Below are positions 9,099-16,408 of a DNA stretch of 64,000 bases, in pieces. The translations under genes and the position numbers were made by a program. Source of the DNA: Propionivibrio soli (GTDB taxonomy: Bacteria; Pseudomonadota; Gammaproteobacteria; Burkholderiales; Rhodocyclaceae); the NCBI RefSeq assembly GCF_025770765.1, contig NZ_JANZKY010000003.1, positions 1-64,000 of the forward strand, given 5' to 3'. How positions within the stretch are numbered: position 1 is the first letter of the stretch; each line of letters starts with the position of its first letter. The notes below the pieces were generated by a model, which ran no database searches, was not told the DNA's origin, and worked only from the letters and a program-made list of their open reading frames with translations.

Positions 9099-9246
9099 TA
9101 GTGCGCGAGTGAGACTTCAACCGCGCCGTGCAACAGGACGTAGAACGCACTATGGCTCAGATGCCTGGCTTACACGCGGGCCCGGGGCCGCGTACATCCC
9201 GTGGACGCGTTGCATGAAAGCGCAGGAAGGCTTAATGAATGCGATA

Positions 9247-9266
9247 AACTGTACGGATGAACAGTA
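9247..9266 (+). promoter_or_regulatory. LexA (SOS) box overlapping the dinB start codon
   Basis: The bases AACTGT-ACGGATGA-ACAGTA contain CTGT (9249-9252) and ACAG (9261-9264) separated by exactly eight bases. This is the LexA consensus CTGT-N8-ACAG, with the matching outer TA on the right. The dinB ATG (9257-9259) lies inside the spacer, so bound LexA would cover the translation start and probably the transcription start. A binding site here fits the established SOS control of dinB. Confidence 0.85.
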
Positions 9267-10405
9267 TCCGCCGCATCGCCCACCTCGACATGGACGCGTT
9301 TTTCGCGTCGGTCGAGTTGCTGCGCTACCCCGAGCTGAAGGGAAGGGCGGTCGTCGTCGGCGGACGCAGCATCCACCAGCCGACGCAACGGGAAGATGGG
9401 TCACTTGCGTTCGCTCGCCTGCGCGACTACGTCGGGCGTGGCGTGGTGACGACTTCCACCTATGAAGCACGTGCGTTGGGCGTGTTTTCCGGCATGGGGT
9501 TGATGAAGTCGGCGAAGCTCGCGCCGGACGCCGTGTTGCTTCCGGCGAACTTCGATGCCTACCGCGACTACTCCCGCCGGTTCAAGTCAGCGGTGACCAC
9601 GATCGCTCCACAGTTCGAAGACCGCGGTGTCGACGAAATCTATATCGACCTGACCGACATCCCGGAAGAGACTGAGCCGCTGGCGCGGCGCATCAAGGAG
9701 GCGGTGTTCGACGCGACGGGTTTGACCTGTTCGATTGCTGTCAGCCCGAACAAGCTTTTATCGAAGATTGGTTCGGATTTGCAGAAGCCGAATGGTCTCA
9801 CGATCTTGAACGCCGAGGATGTGCCGACGCGCCTGTGGCCGCTGGCGGCGAAGAAGATCAACGGCATCGGCCCCAAGTCGGCGGAGAAGCTGGGTCGTCT
9901 GGGTATCCACACGATCGGCGATCTTGCGGCGACGCCGGAGGATTTTCTCGTTCGTCATTTCGGCCGGTCTACCGGCGCGTGGATGCATCGCGCCGCGCAC
10001 GGTCATGACGACCGGCCGGTGGTGACTGAGTCCGAGCCGAAGTCGATCAGCCGCGAAACGACCTTCGAACGCGATCTCGATGCCCGGCGCGACCGCGCCG
10101 AACTCTCCCGAATCTTTACCTGGCTGTGCATGAAACTGGGCGAGGACCTGGAGCGCAAAGGGTACGCAAGCCAGACGATCGGCATCAAGTTGCGCTACGC
10201 CGATTTTCACGCGGTGACGCGCGACATCACGCTGCCGTTCCCGGTACGCGACGGCCCGGCCATCCGCAAGGCGGCCGGCGAATGCCTGAAACGCGCGCCG
10301 CTGACGCAGCGTCTGCGCTTGCTCGGCGTGCGCGCCGGCAATCTCACACCGGCGGGCGACGAGTCTTTGCCACCGACCGCCGTGCAGGCCGAGCTACGGT
10401 TTTAA
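9257..10405 (+). CDS. dinB: DNA polymerase IV
   Basis: The 382-residue Y-family translesion polymerase has the catalytic HLDMDAFFASVEL motif at residues 9-21 (first Asp-x-Asp site). Other landmarks are YEARALGVFSGM (steric/nucleotide-binding region), GVDEIYIDLTD with the second acidic site, and CSIAVSPNKLLSKIGSDLQK. A helix-hairpin-helix thumb (INGIGPKSAEKLGRLGI) is followed by the little-finger domain (ISRETTFERDL). A slightly longer fingers region (GGRSIHQPTQREDGSLAFAR) is seen compared with E. coli. There is no recognisable SD sequence before the ATG, and the message may have a very short leader. A LexA box covers the start, indicating SOS induction. Confidence 0.96.
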   Translation: MNSIRRIAHLDMDAFFASVELLRYPELKGRAVVVGGRSIHQPTQREDGSLAFARLRDYVGRGVVTTSTYEARALGVFSGMGLMKSAKLAPDAVLLPANFDAYRDYSRRFKSAVTTIAPQFEDRGVDEIYIDLTDIPEETEPLARRIKEAVFDATGLTCSIAVSPNKLLSKIGSDLQKPNGLTILNAEDVPTRLWPLAAKKINGIGPKSAEKLGRLGIHTIGDLAATPEDFLVRHFGRSTGAWMHRAAHGHDDRPVVTESEPKSISRETTFERDLDARRDRAELSRIFTWLCMKLGEDLERKGYASQTIGIKLRYADFHAVTRDITLPFPVRDGPAIRKAAGECLKRAPLTQRLRLLGVRAGNLTPAGDESLPPTAVQAELRF

Positions 10406-10490
10406 GGGCTTAGCCGCCGCGTTTGCCGAGTCGTCACTCGCGCGCTCTCTTCACTGTGCGGTCGCTGCCCTTTTGTTGGGTCCGAAGCGC

Positions 10491-12635
10491 CTATTCGCCC
10501 GGTTCCGGCGGCGTTTCCTCGGCCATCCGCTTGAGCGTTACGTAGTCCGTTTTCCCGGTACCGAGGAGTGGAATCTCCTTCACTACCCGGATCGTACGCG
10601 GTACAGCGAGCTCGCTCGCGCCCGCCGCTTTCGCGGCGGCAAGCAGGTGTTCGCGGCGCAGGTGCGGCGAGGTCGTGAACAGGACGAGCGCTTCGCCCTT
10701 GCTCGCATCCGGGCGCGTTGAGGCGGCGTGTGCGAAGCCCTGTCCGGCGGCCTTTGCCAGTCCTTCGACGACTTCGAGCGAGACCATTTCGCCGGCGATC
10801 TTGGCAAAACGCTTGATCCGACCGCGAATGTGCAGGAAACCGTCGGCATCGAACTCGACGACGTCACCGGTCGCGTACCAGCCCGGTTCATGGCTCTCTG
10901 GCGTCTGGATCACGCCGGGCTTGTCGAACAGCAGGTAGCCGCGCATGACGTTGGGTCCTTTCACGTGCAACGCTCCGCCGTTGGCGATGCCGGGGACGGG
11001 TTCGAGTCGGTGTTCGATTCCCGGCAACATTTGCCCGACACTACCGATGCGGCACGCCATGGGCACGTTGACGGCGACCACCGGCGCGCACTCCGTGATC
11101 CCGTAGCCTTCGAGGATGCGAATGCCGAACTTGTCCATCCAGGTCTGTCGCACGGCATCGTTCAGTTTCTCGGCGCCGGCGACGACATAGCGCAGCCGTC
11201 CGAAATCGTACGGGTGCGCGTACTTCGCGTAGTTGCCGAGAAAAGTCGAGGTACCGAAAAGTACGGTGCAGTCGCGGTCATACACGACCTCGGGAATGAC
11301 GCGGTAATGCAACGGGTTCGGGTACAGGAAGACCTTGCATCCCGAGACGAGGGGCAGCAGTACGCCGCAGGTGAGGCCGAACGAGTGGAAGAGCGGCAGC
11401 GCCATCATGAACTTGTCGAGCGGCGTGAAATCGGCGACGGCCCTGATTTGCGCGACGTTCGAGAGCACCGACGAGTGCGTATGCACGACACCTTTCGGCT
11501 TGCCTTCCGACCCCGAGGTGAACAACACGATTGCGGGGTCGCCGGGAGCCTGCCGTTCCGCTGCTCCGCGCGGAAAGATACTGCGCCAGAGGACCGTGGC
11601 TTTATCGCTGAGGCCTATCTGCGACTTGAAGTCTTCGAGGTAGCTGAATTCGACGCCCTCGATCCTCGCCAGTGTGGCTTCGAGCTTTGCCTTTGCGACG
11701 AACTCGCGCGAGGTGATGATCGTCCGGATCTTCGCCGCCGTACACGCGGCGCGCAGGCCGTCGACGCCGGCCGTGTAGTTGAGCATGGCCGGGATGCGCC
11801 GGCTGGCCGAAAGTGCCAGGATCAGAGCCGGGGTGGCGGCCGCGCTCGGGGTCAATACGCCGACGATCTCGTCGCACGCCGTGATCTTTCTGATGACTTG
11901 CCGCATCCCGAGTGCCATGCGCAGCACCGAACCGTAGGATTCCTCACGCAGACGGACGTCCTCGATGAGCTCGTGGTCGCGCCCGAACGTCGCCATGCCG
12001 TCGAGGAATGCGTCGTAGATCGTGCGTTCGGGGCGCGTCGCGACCAGCATATCGAGGAGGATGCGGCGCATCAGTTCACCGCACCGGCGGCGCCTTTCCT
12101 TCGCCGACGGTAGGTCGGGCATCTCGATCATGCGCCGGGGCTGCACCGAAATCGTCACTTTGGGGAAGAACTTGCGCGGATAGACACCGCCGAGCCGACC
12201 AAAATAGCTACGTGCCGCGCCGTCGATGCGTACCGGAACGACGGTGGCGCCCGTCCTGGCCGCGACGAATGCTGCGCCGTCGTAGACCTTCATCAACGAG
12301 CCCGTCCGCGTAATGCGGCCTTCGGGAAAGATGACGACGGGCTGCCCGGTCTCGACCAGCTTCACGATCTGCTTCATCGCCAGCGGACTCGTGGATTCGA
12401 CGGGCAGATGGCGCACGAAGCGCAGAAGGAAGCCGAACAACGGCCGGTCGGCGATCTGCTTATGCACCACATATACCGCATCGACCGGCATGTTGAGTCC
12501 GAGCAGCAACCCGTCGATGAACGATTCGTGGTTGGCGACAACCAGAGTTCGCCGATTGACGAAAGCCGAAGTGTCGCCATGCAACTCGACCCGGAACAGG
12601 AACTTTAGCAGTAGGTGAAGAATCGTCTTGAACAT
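10491..12635 (-). CDS. aas: Bifunctional lysophospholipid acyltransferase / acyl-ACP synthetase
   Basis: The 714-residue length is close to E. coli Aas. The N-terminal PlsC-type acyltransferase has the HxxxxD site in ANHESFIDGLLLG (about 33-45) and the FPEGRITRTGSL block (about 102-113). The C-terminal half is an AMP-forming adenylation domain with the P-loop-like LFTSGSEGKPKGVVHTHS, GYGITECAPVV and YATGDVVEFDADGFLHIRGR. It should re-acylate lysophosphatidylethanolamine at the inner membrane using fatty acid activated on acyl carrier protein. It lies 9 bases downstream of the ceramidase-like gene on the same strand. This suggests an operon in which one enzyme may release fatty acid and the other recycles it. 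Confidence 0.9.
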   Translation of the reverse strand: MFKTILHLLLKFLFRVELHGDTSAFVNRRTLVVANHESFIDGLLLGLNMPVDAVYVVHKQIADRPLFGFLLRFVRHLPVESTSPLAMKQIVKLVETGQPVVIFPEGRITRTGSLMKVYDGAAFVAARTGATVVPVRIDGAARSYFGRLGGVYPRKFFPKVTISVQPRRMIEMPDLPSAKERRRRCGELMRRILLDMLVATRPERTIYDAFLDGMATFGRDHELIEDVRLREESYGSVLRMALGMRQVIRKITACDEIVGVLTPSAAATPALILALSASRRIPAMLNYTAGVDGLRAACTAAKIRTIITSREFVAKAKLEATLARIEGVEFSYLEDFKSQIGLSDKATVLWRSIFPRGAAERQAPGDPAIVLFTSGSEGKPKGVVHTHSSVLSNVAQIRAVADFTPLDKFMMALPLFHSFGLTCGVLLPLVSGCKVFLYPNPLHYRVIPEVVYDRDCTVLFGTSTFLGNYAKYAHPYDFGRLRYVVAGAEKLNDAVRQTWMDKFGIRILEGYGITECAPVVAVNVPMACRIGSVGQMLPGIEHRLEPVPGIANGGALHVKGPNVMRGYLLFDKPGVIQTPESHEPGWYATGDVVEFDADGFLHIRGRIKRFAKIAGEMVSLEVVEGLAKAAGQGFAHAASTRPDASKGEALVLFTTSPHLRREHLLAAAKAAGASELAVPRTIRVVKEIPLLGTGKTDYVTLKRMAEETPPEPGE

Positions 12636-12644
12636 GATGTTGGC

Positions 12645-13448
12645 TTATTTGTGTTGTTGGCTCTGGTCAATGACGCAGATCTGTACCGTTTTTTTTCCAA
12701 GGCAGACCCGGCAGACCAGACGCCCCACAATGACAGCGGCAGCTCCAGTCGCCAGCAGGTGTTTCAACGTATGACCAGTTACGACGCCTAGCGCCTCGGC
12801 GATCTGGTGATCGTTAATCTCCGTTAACTTGGCGGCGGCATAGAGTAGCAGAGCTGCACTGAACGACAAACGGTCAGCCAGCGGGGCACGATAAAGCCAC
12901 TGCCACAGCGGGATCAATAGCATGGGCAGGATTTGCAGCAGAAGATAAAAGCGCAGGTCGCCTTGTCCCGCGATTTCCGAGAGGTACCACCAGGCGACGC
13001 TGTAGACGCCGAGTGCAGCCATCCAGGCGGCGAGGACGGCGCTCGATTCACCCCTGACGTCGCCCCATACTCCTGCCAGCAAGCCGCCGCAGGCGAGGGT
13101 AATCGGCAAGCGGTCCCAGACCAGGCGTGCGTTGTCGGGGGCCAAGTGGTACCACGCGGAACCGAACGCGGTGAGGACGAGACCGATCAGAAAGAGCCGA
13201 TAGCCGGCCCAGCCATTGACGAGCGAGCGGTGAGTGCAGACGCGTGGTAGACGAAACGCCGCCCACAGAGCGACCAACGCGAAGCCGGCATTCGACACCA
13301 CATCGGCGAAGTGAGGAATTCCGTAGACGACACTGACGTCGGCGAAGGCGTGGTAGTCGGGCAACTGCGCGATCGGGCCATGCCAGAGCGCGACCCCGGT
13401 GAGCAGGGTGACAAGCGCCGTTGGGGCGATTCTTGTGGCGGCATTCAT
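12645..13448 (-). CDS. CREST-superfamily membrane hydrolase (alkaline ceramidase-like)
   Basis: The 267-residue integral membrane protein has about seven hydrophobic helices. The CREST hydrolase signature can be traced: Ser and His in GSAWYHLAPDN (S-x3-H), Asp in VWDRLPIT, and HxxxH in TGHTLKHLLA. Together these form the expected three-His/Asp/Ser zinc site. Families with this fold include alkaline ceramidases, PAQR receptors and Per1. ATG 13448 was chosen because CGGAG lies eight bases upstream; a longer frame exists to 13520. The gene is followed almost directly by aas and faces an XRE regulator. The true lipid substrate is unknown; bacterial sphingolipid use is not implied. Confidence 0.72.
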   Translation of the reverse strand: MNAATRIAPTALVTLLTGVALWHGPIAQLPDYHAFADVSVVYGIPHFADVVSNAGFALVALWAAFRLPRVCTHRSLVNGWAGYRLFLIGLVLTAFGSAWYHLAPDNARLVWDRLPITLACGGLLAGVWGDVRGESSAVLAAWMAALGVYSVAWWYLSEIAGQGDLRFYLLLQILPMLLIPLWQWLYRAPLADRLSFSAALLLYAAAKLTEINDHQIAEALGVVTGHTLKHLLATGAAAVIVGRLVCRVCLGKKTVQICVIDQSQQHK

Positions 13449-13513
13449 TGTTTTTCTCCGTTCCTGATTGAAGGAGCGCTCAGGATGCCGCCGGACCTGA
13501 ATGGAAGAAACTA

Positions 13514-13541
13514 TTACCAAAAAAGTGGCTAGGATTATAAT
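13514..13541 (+). promoter_or_regulatory. Sigma-70-like promoter of the XRE regulator gene
   Basis: TTACCA (13514-13519), a 16-base spacer and a perfect TATAAT (13536-13541) lie in an A/T-rich stretch that stands out from the G+C-rich surroundings. Transcription would start near 13548, directly in the inverted repeat that follows and about 24 bases before the ATG at 13572. Confidence 0.65.
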
Positions 13542-13543
13542 TA

Positions 13544-13566
13544 AAAGTATTGAATATTGATACTTT
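13544..13566. promoter_or_regulatory. Palindromic operator candidate at the XRE gene start
   Basis: AAAGTAT (13544-13550) and ATACTTT (13560-13566) form a perfect 7-bp inverted repeat with a 9-base spacer. It is located at the predicted transcription start of the XRE gene. This is the usual position for autorepression by a dimeric HTH protein; binding by the encoded regulator is inferred. Confidence 0.5.
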
Positions 13567-13571
13567 ATGCC

Positions 13572-14321
13572 ATGAGCGAGTTTGGAGGCAGGGGAGAGAC
13601 GGGGCAGTTGGTCAGAACGCTGAAAAAGCGTTTAAAACTGCAGGGTGCGACGTATCGTGACCTGGCGGCGGCGCTCTCGTTATCCGAGCCGAGCGTGAAG
13701 CGCATGTTTGCCACCGGCCGCTTCTCGCTCGACCGGCTGGTGGAGATCAGCCATTTCCTGGGCTTTACGCTCGCCGAACTGGCTCAGGAAGCCTCGGTCT
13801 CAGAAAACCTGGTGCACCTGCTCAGCGAGGCGCAGGAGAGGGAGCTCGTCTCCGACGAAAAACTCCTGCTCGTCGCCATCTGCTCACTCAATCACTGGAG
13901 CGTCGAGGACATCGTGCGCAGGTATCGCCTGAGCGCAGCAGAGTGTATCCAGCGGCTGGTACAGCTCGATCGCCTGCGCCTGATCGTGCTGCTGCCCGGG
14001 AACCGGATACGGCTCAACGTGGCCCGCGATTTCGACTGGCGGCCGAAGGGACCGATCCGCCAATACTTCCGCGAGAACGGGCTGCACGATTTCCTGGGGA
14101 CCGACTTTTCGAATGACGACGAAATGATGGCCTTCTCGCACGCGATGCTGACCGACGTCGCCGCCGCGAAGCTGCTGACTGAACTGCGCCGACTCAGGCA
14201 GCGCTTTGCCGAGTTGCACGAGGAAAGCCTCTCGGCCCCGCTTGCGCGCCGGCATGGCGTCGGCATGTTGCTGGCAACGCGCGAATGGGAGATCGCGGCG
14301 TTTAGCCGGTTGCGGCGTTAA
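13572..14321 (+). CDS. XRE-family transcriptional regulator
   Basis: The 249-residue protein has an N-terminal Cro/C1-type helix-turn-helix at about 15-70 (TYRDLAAALSLSEPSVKRMF, then FSLDRLVEISHFLGFTLAEL). It is followed by a roughly 170-residue C-terminal part without a familiar domain. A second putative wHTH is seen at about 100-150 (WSVEDIVRRYRLSAAECIQR). ATG 13572 is preferred to TTG 13557 because it sits after the predicted transcription start. It has no SD sequence. It faces the CREST hydrolase-aas pair and is a reasonable candidate regulator of those lipid genes and of itself. Its stop codon overlaps the terminator of the convergent porin gene. Confidence 0.83.
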   Translation: MSEFGGRGETGQLVRTLKKRLKLQGATYRDLAAALSLSEPSVKRMFATGRFSLDRLVEISHFLGFTLAELAQEASVSENLVHLLSEAQERELVSDEKLLLVAICSLNHWSVEDIVRRYRLSAAECIQRLVQLDRLRLIVLLPGNRIRLNVARDFDWRPKGPIRQYFRENGLHDFLGTDFSNDDEMMAFSHAMLTDVAAAKLLTELRRLRQRFAELHEESLSAPLARRHGVGMLLATREWEIAAFSRLRR

Positions 14322-14344
14322 AAAAGCGGGCGCCGAAGCGCCCG
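14319..14344 (-). terminator. Rho-independent terminator of the porin gene
   Basis: On the minus strand the stem CGGGCGC, loop TTCG and stem GCGCCCG (14344-14327) are followed by C and six T residues (14325-14320). This is an intrinsic terminator with an extra-stable UUCG tetraloop. It stands 30 bases after the porin stop codon, and its T tract overlaps the stop codon of the convergent XRE gene. Confidence 0.88.
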
Positions 14345-14374
14345 AAGACCTAGAAGAGTGCCATGGGTGGGTAG

Positions 14375-15505
14375 CTAGAACATATGGCGAATACCGAGCT
14401 GGTAAGCCTGCTGATAGGTCGTGCCAGACGGAAGCGTGGAGATGCTCGCTTTCGTCAGGGTGTCGTCGTCCTGATTGATCTTTCCATAGGCGACGTAGAG
14501 GTTTGTCCGCTTGCTCAGGTTGTGGAAGTAAGCGGCTCCCCACATGCTGAGTGAATCGTCGTGGGTCGCGGAGTTGATGTAATCGAGTTTTGCCTTGGCA
14601 TAGACCAACGTCGCTTTCCCATTCGTACCGACGGGAGCGGCCAGCCCGACGGTCCACTGCTTGCGCGAGTCCTTGGTTTCCGCCCCGCTACTCAGCATGG
14701 TGTTCTTTGCATAGTTGTACTCGCCGTACGCAGCGTCCAAACGAACAACTCCAAAGTCGTAGGCACCGGCGATGTTCCAGACGTTGCCAGCGTCGTAAGT
14801 GCCGTCGATACCGGCGACCGCGCTACGGTTCTGCAGCTTGTTCCGCTCATAACTAGCGCCTAGAAGTGCCGGGCCGTTGACGTAGTGAGCGGCGACGGTC
14901 CACAAGCGGTTGTTGGTGTTGGCGGCGGTATTCTGAGCGGCGGCCGTGATTCGGGTCGGTTCGACTTCCTGAGCCGCCGTGTCGTTTCCGGCTGTTGAGA
15001 ATCCAGCCTTCAGTTGTAGGCCGTTCCAAGTCGGGGAGAGATAGGCAACAAAGTTGCCGATGCGCGCCTGGTCGATATATACGGGGCTCACTTGCGCGAC
15101 GGTGGTTCTGCCATTGGCGGACGCGCCGCCCACCAACTGATCGTGGAAGGTATCGCGACGGCCGATCTCGATTTCCCCCCAGTTCTTGCTGGCGAGGCCC
15201 ACCGTGGACCAACGGCCGAAGGTACCGGTTTGCGTCGACAATCCGGTATCCAGACTCAATCCGGCTTCAAGCCGGAACTTCGCTTCAAGGCCGTCACCCA
15301 GCGTCTCGGAACCTTTGAAACCAACCCGCGAACCCGATTGACCTCCGGACTGGACGGCGCTCAGACTCTTTGAACCGCGAACTGGGCTGTCGTTGGCAAA
15401 CGTGTAATTTCCGTCGGCTACGCCGTAGACCGTCACGTTCGTTTGCGCCATTGCAGCGACGGGAAGCAGGCCGGCGACTGCCAGTACGATTGCTTTCTTC
15501 TGCAT
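14375..15505 (-). CDS. Gram-negative general porin
   Basis: The 376-residue protein has a cleavable signal peptide (MQKKAIVLAVAGLLPVAAMA). It then shows betaproteobacterial porin features: QTNVTVYGVADGNYTF, a GSRVGFKGSETLGDGLEAKF segment, the GLSLDTG loop and WSTVGLASKNWGEIEIGRRD. It ends in alternating hydrophobic strands with terminal Phe in YQLGIRHMF, the outer-membrane assembly signal. It should form a trimeric 16-strand pore for small hydrophilic solutes. A GGAGGAG ribosome site lies before the ATG and a strong terminator follows. It is downstream of the pgmB-like gene on the same strand, with 123 bases between them, so a separate promoter is likely. Confidence 0.93.
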   Translation of the reverse strand: MQKKAIVLAVAGLLPVAAMAQTNVTVYGVADGNYTFANDSPVRGSKSLSAVQSGGQSGSRVGFKGSETLGDGLEAKFRLEAGLSLDTGLSTQTGTFGRWSTVGLASKNWGEIEIGRRDTFHDQLVGGASANGRTTVAQVSPVYIDQARIGNFVAYLSPTWNGLQLKAGFSTAGNDTAAQEVEPTRITAAAQNTAANTNNRLWTVAAHYVNGPALLGASYERNKLQNRSAVAGIDGTYDAGNVWNIAGAYDFGVVRLDAAYGEYNYAKNTMLSSGAETKDSRKQWTVGLAAPVGTNGKATLVYAKAKLDYINSATHDDSLSMWGAAYFHNLSKRTNLYVAYGKINQDDDTLTKASISTLPSGTTYQQAYQLGIRHMF

Positions 15506-15534
15506 GTTGAATCTCCTCCAATTTGTAGTTAACG

Positions 15535-15549
15535 GTGGCTAGAAGCCAC
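15535..15549. repeat. Small hairpin upstream of the porin gene
   Basis: GTGGCT (15535-15540) and AGCCAC (15544-15549) form a 6-bp stem with a 3-base loop. It lies in the porin leader, 30 bases before the start codon. It could affect leader stability or mark the end of the preceding gene; there is no T tract. Confidence 0.3.
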
Positions 15550-15628
15550 TCGACTGGTTATGTCTTCTTTTTCCTCATCGGTCCCGAACGATTCGTTTCT
15601 TCCGCCTCCTTTCCTGTTTGAACATTGC

Positions 15629-16333
15629 TCATGGGTTGCTTTTGCTTTTCGTTATCTGGCGATCTCGATACCGCTGCTCGATCTGCTTCAAAATGGCGGT
15701 GGGCGTGATTCCGGAGAAACCGCTAATCACGAGATCGGCATCCTTGAGTGATTGCGGGTCTCCAATTCCAACGACATGCATCCCCGCGTTACGCGCAGCC
15801 GTCACACCGGAGGCTGAATCCTCGAACACGACGCACAATGGCGGAGGCATGGAGAGGCGGTCCGCAGCCTTGAGAAAAACTTCGGGATCGGGCTTTGCCA
15901 CGGTGGTGACATTGCCGTCGACGACCGCATCGAAGAGTGATGCGAGTCCGGTCCGCTCAAGGATGGTTGGCGTGTTCTTGCTGGCACTGCCGATCGCCGT
16001 CTTGATGTTCTTCGCCCGCGCTTGCTTGACGAACGTTCTGACGTTGGGCAGTACCTCGGATGGTTGCATCCGGGTAACGTAGTCGAGGTACCAGGCGTTC
16101 TTCTTCTCCGCCAGTGCATCGAGTTCGTCGCCGCTCGCTCGAATGCTCACCAGGCCGAGAATGATCTCAAGGCTTCTCGTCCGAGATACGCCTTTGAGCA
16201 GTTCATTGGTTTCAGGCGATAACTCGAAACCCATTTCGTTGGCCAGCTTGCGCCAGGCTTGGTAGTGGTATTTGGCGGTGTCGACCAACACGCCGTCGAG
16301 ATCAAAAATGAAGCAGGCGATTTCCGAGTGCAC
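15629..16333 (-). CDS. HAD-family beta-phosphoglucomutase-like phosphatase/mutase
   Basis: The 234-residue protein has a GTG start with GGAG five bases upstream. HAD motif I is FIFDLDGVLVDT (nucleophile Asp and acid/base Asp). The helical cap contains HYQAWRKLANEMGFELS and LLKGVSRTRSLEIIL, which match beta-phosphoglucomutases. Motif II is AIGSASKN, the motif III Lys lies in VAKPDPEVFLKAAD, and motif IV is VVFEDSASGV. It would interconvert beta-glucose 1-phosphate and glucose 6-phosphate or act on a related sugar phosphate. It is the last gene of the tctCBA-GH3 row, separated from GH3 by a long perfect-looking hairpin. The association with a GH3 enzyme suggests sugar-phosphate handling. Confidence 0.85.
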   Translation of the reverse strand: MHSEIACFIFDLDGVLVDTAKYHYQAWRKLANEMGFELSPETNELLKGVSRTRSLEIILGLVSIRASGDELDALAEKKNAWYLDYVTRMQPSEVLPNVRTFVKQARAKNIKTAIGSASKNTPTILERTGLASLFDAVVDGNVTTVAKPDPEVFLKAADRLSMPPPLCVVFEDSASGVTAARNAGMHVVGIGDPQSLKDADLVISGFSGITPTAILKQIEQRYRDRQITKSKSNP

Positions 16334-16358
16334 GATGACTCCAGCAAGAGGGGTGATT

Positions 16359-16393
16359 GGTTCGCCTTGCCCTCCGTGAGGGCGAGGCGAACC
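16359..16393. repeat. 16-bp stem-loop between the GH3 and pgmB-like genes
   Basis: GGTTCGCCTTGCCCTC (16359-16374), loop CGT and GAGGGCGAGGCGAACC (16378-16393) pair over 16 positions with one wobble. No T tract follows on either strand. In an operon such a hairpin typically shields upstream message from 3' exonucleases or partly stops transcription, lowering pgmB expression relative to GH3. Confidence 0.7.
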
Positions 16394-16408
16394 TGAATGG
16401 ATCTTTCG

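Noticed and set aside
10728-12113. A 461-codon frame on the plus strand opposite aas
   Set aside because: Long antisense frames are common in G+C-rich DNA. It lacks any domain, while aas is well conserved.
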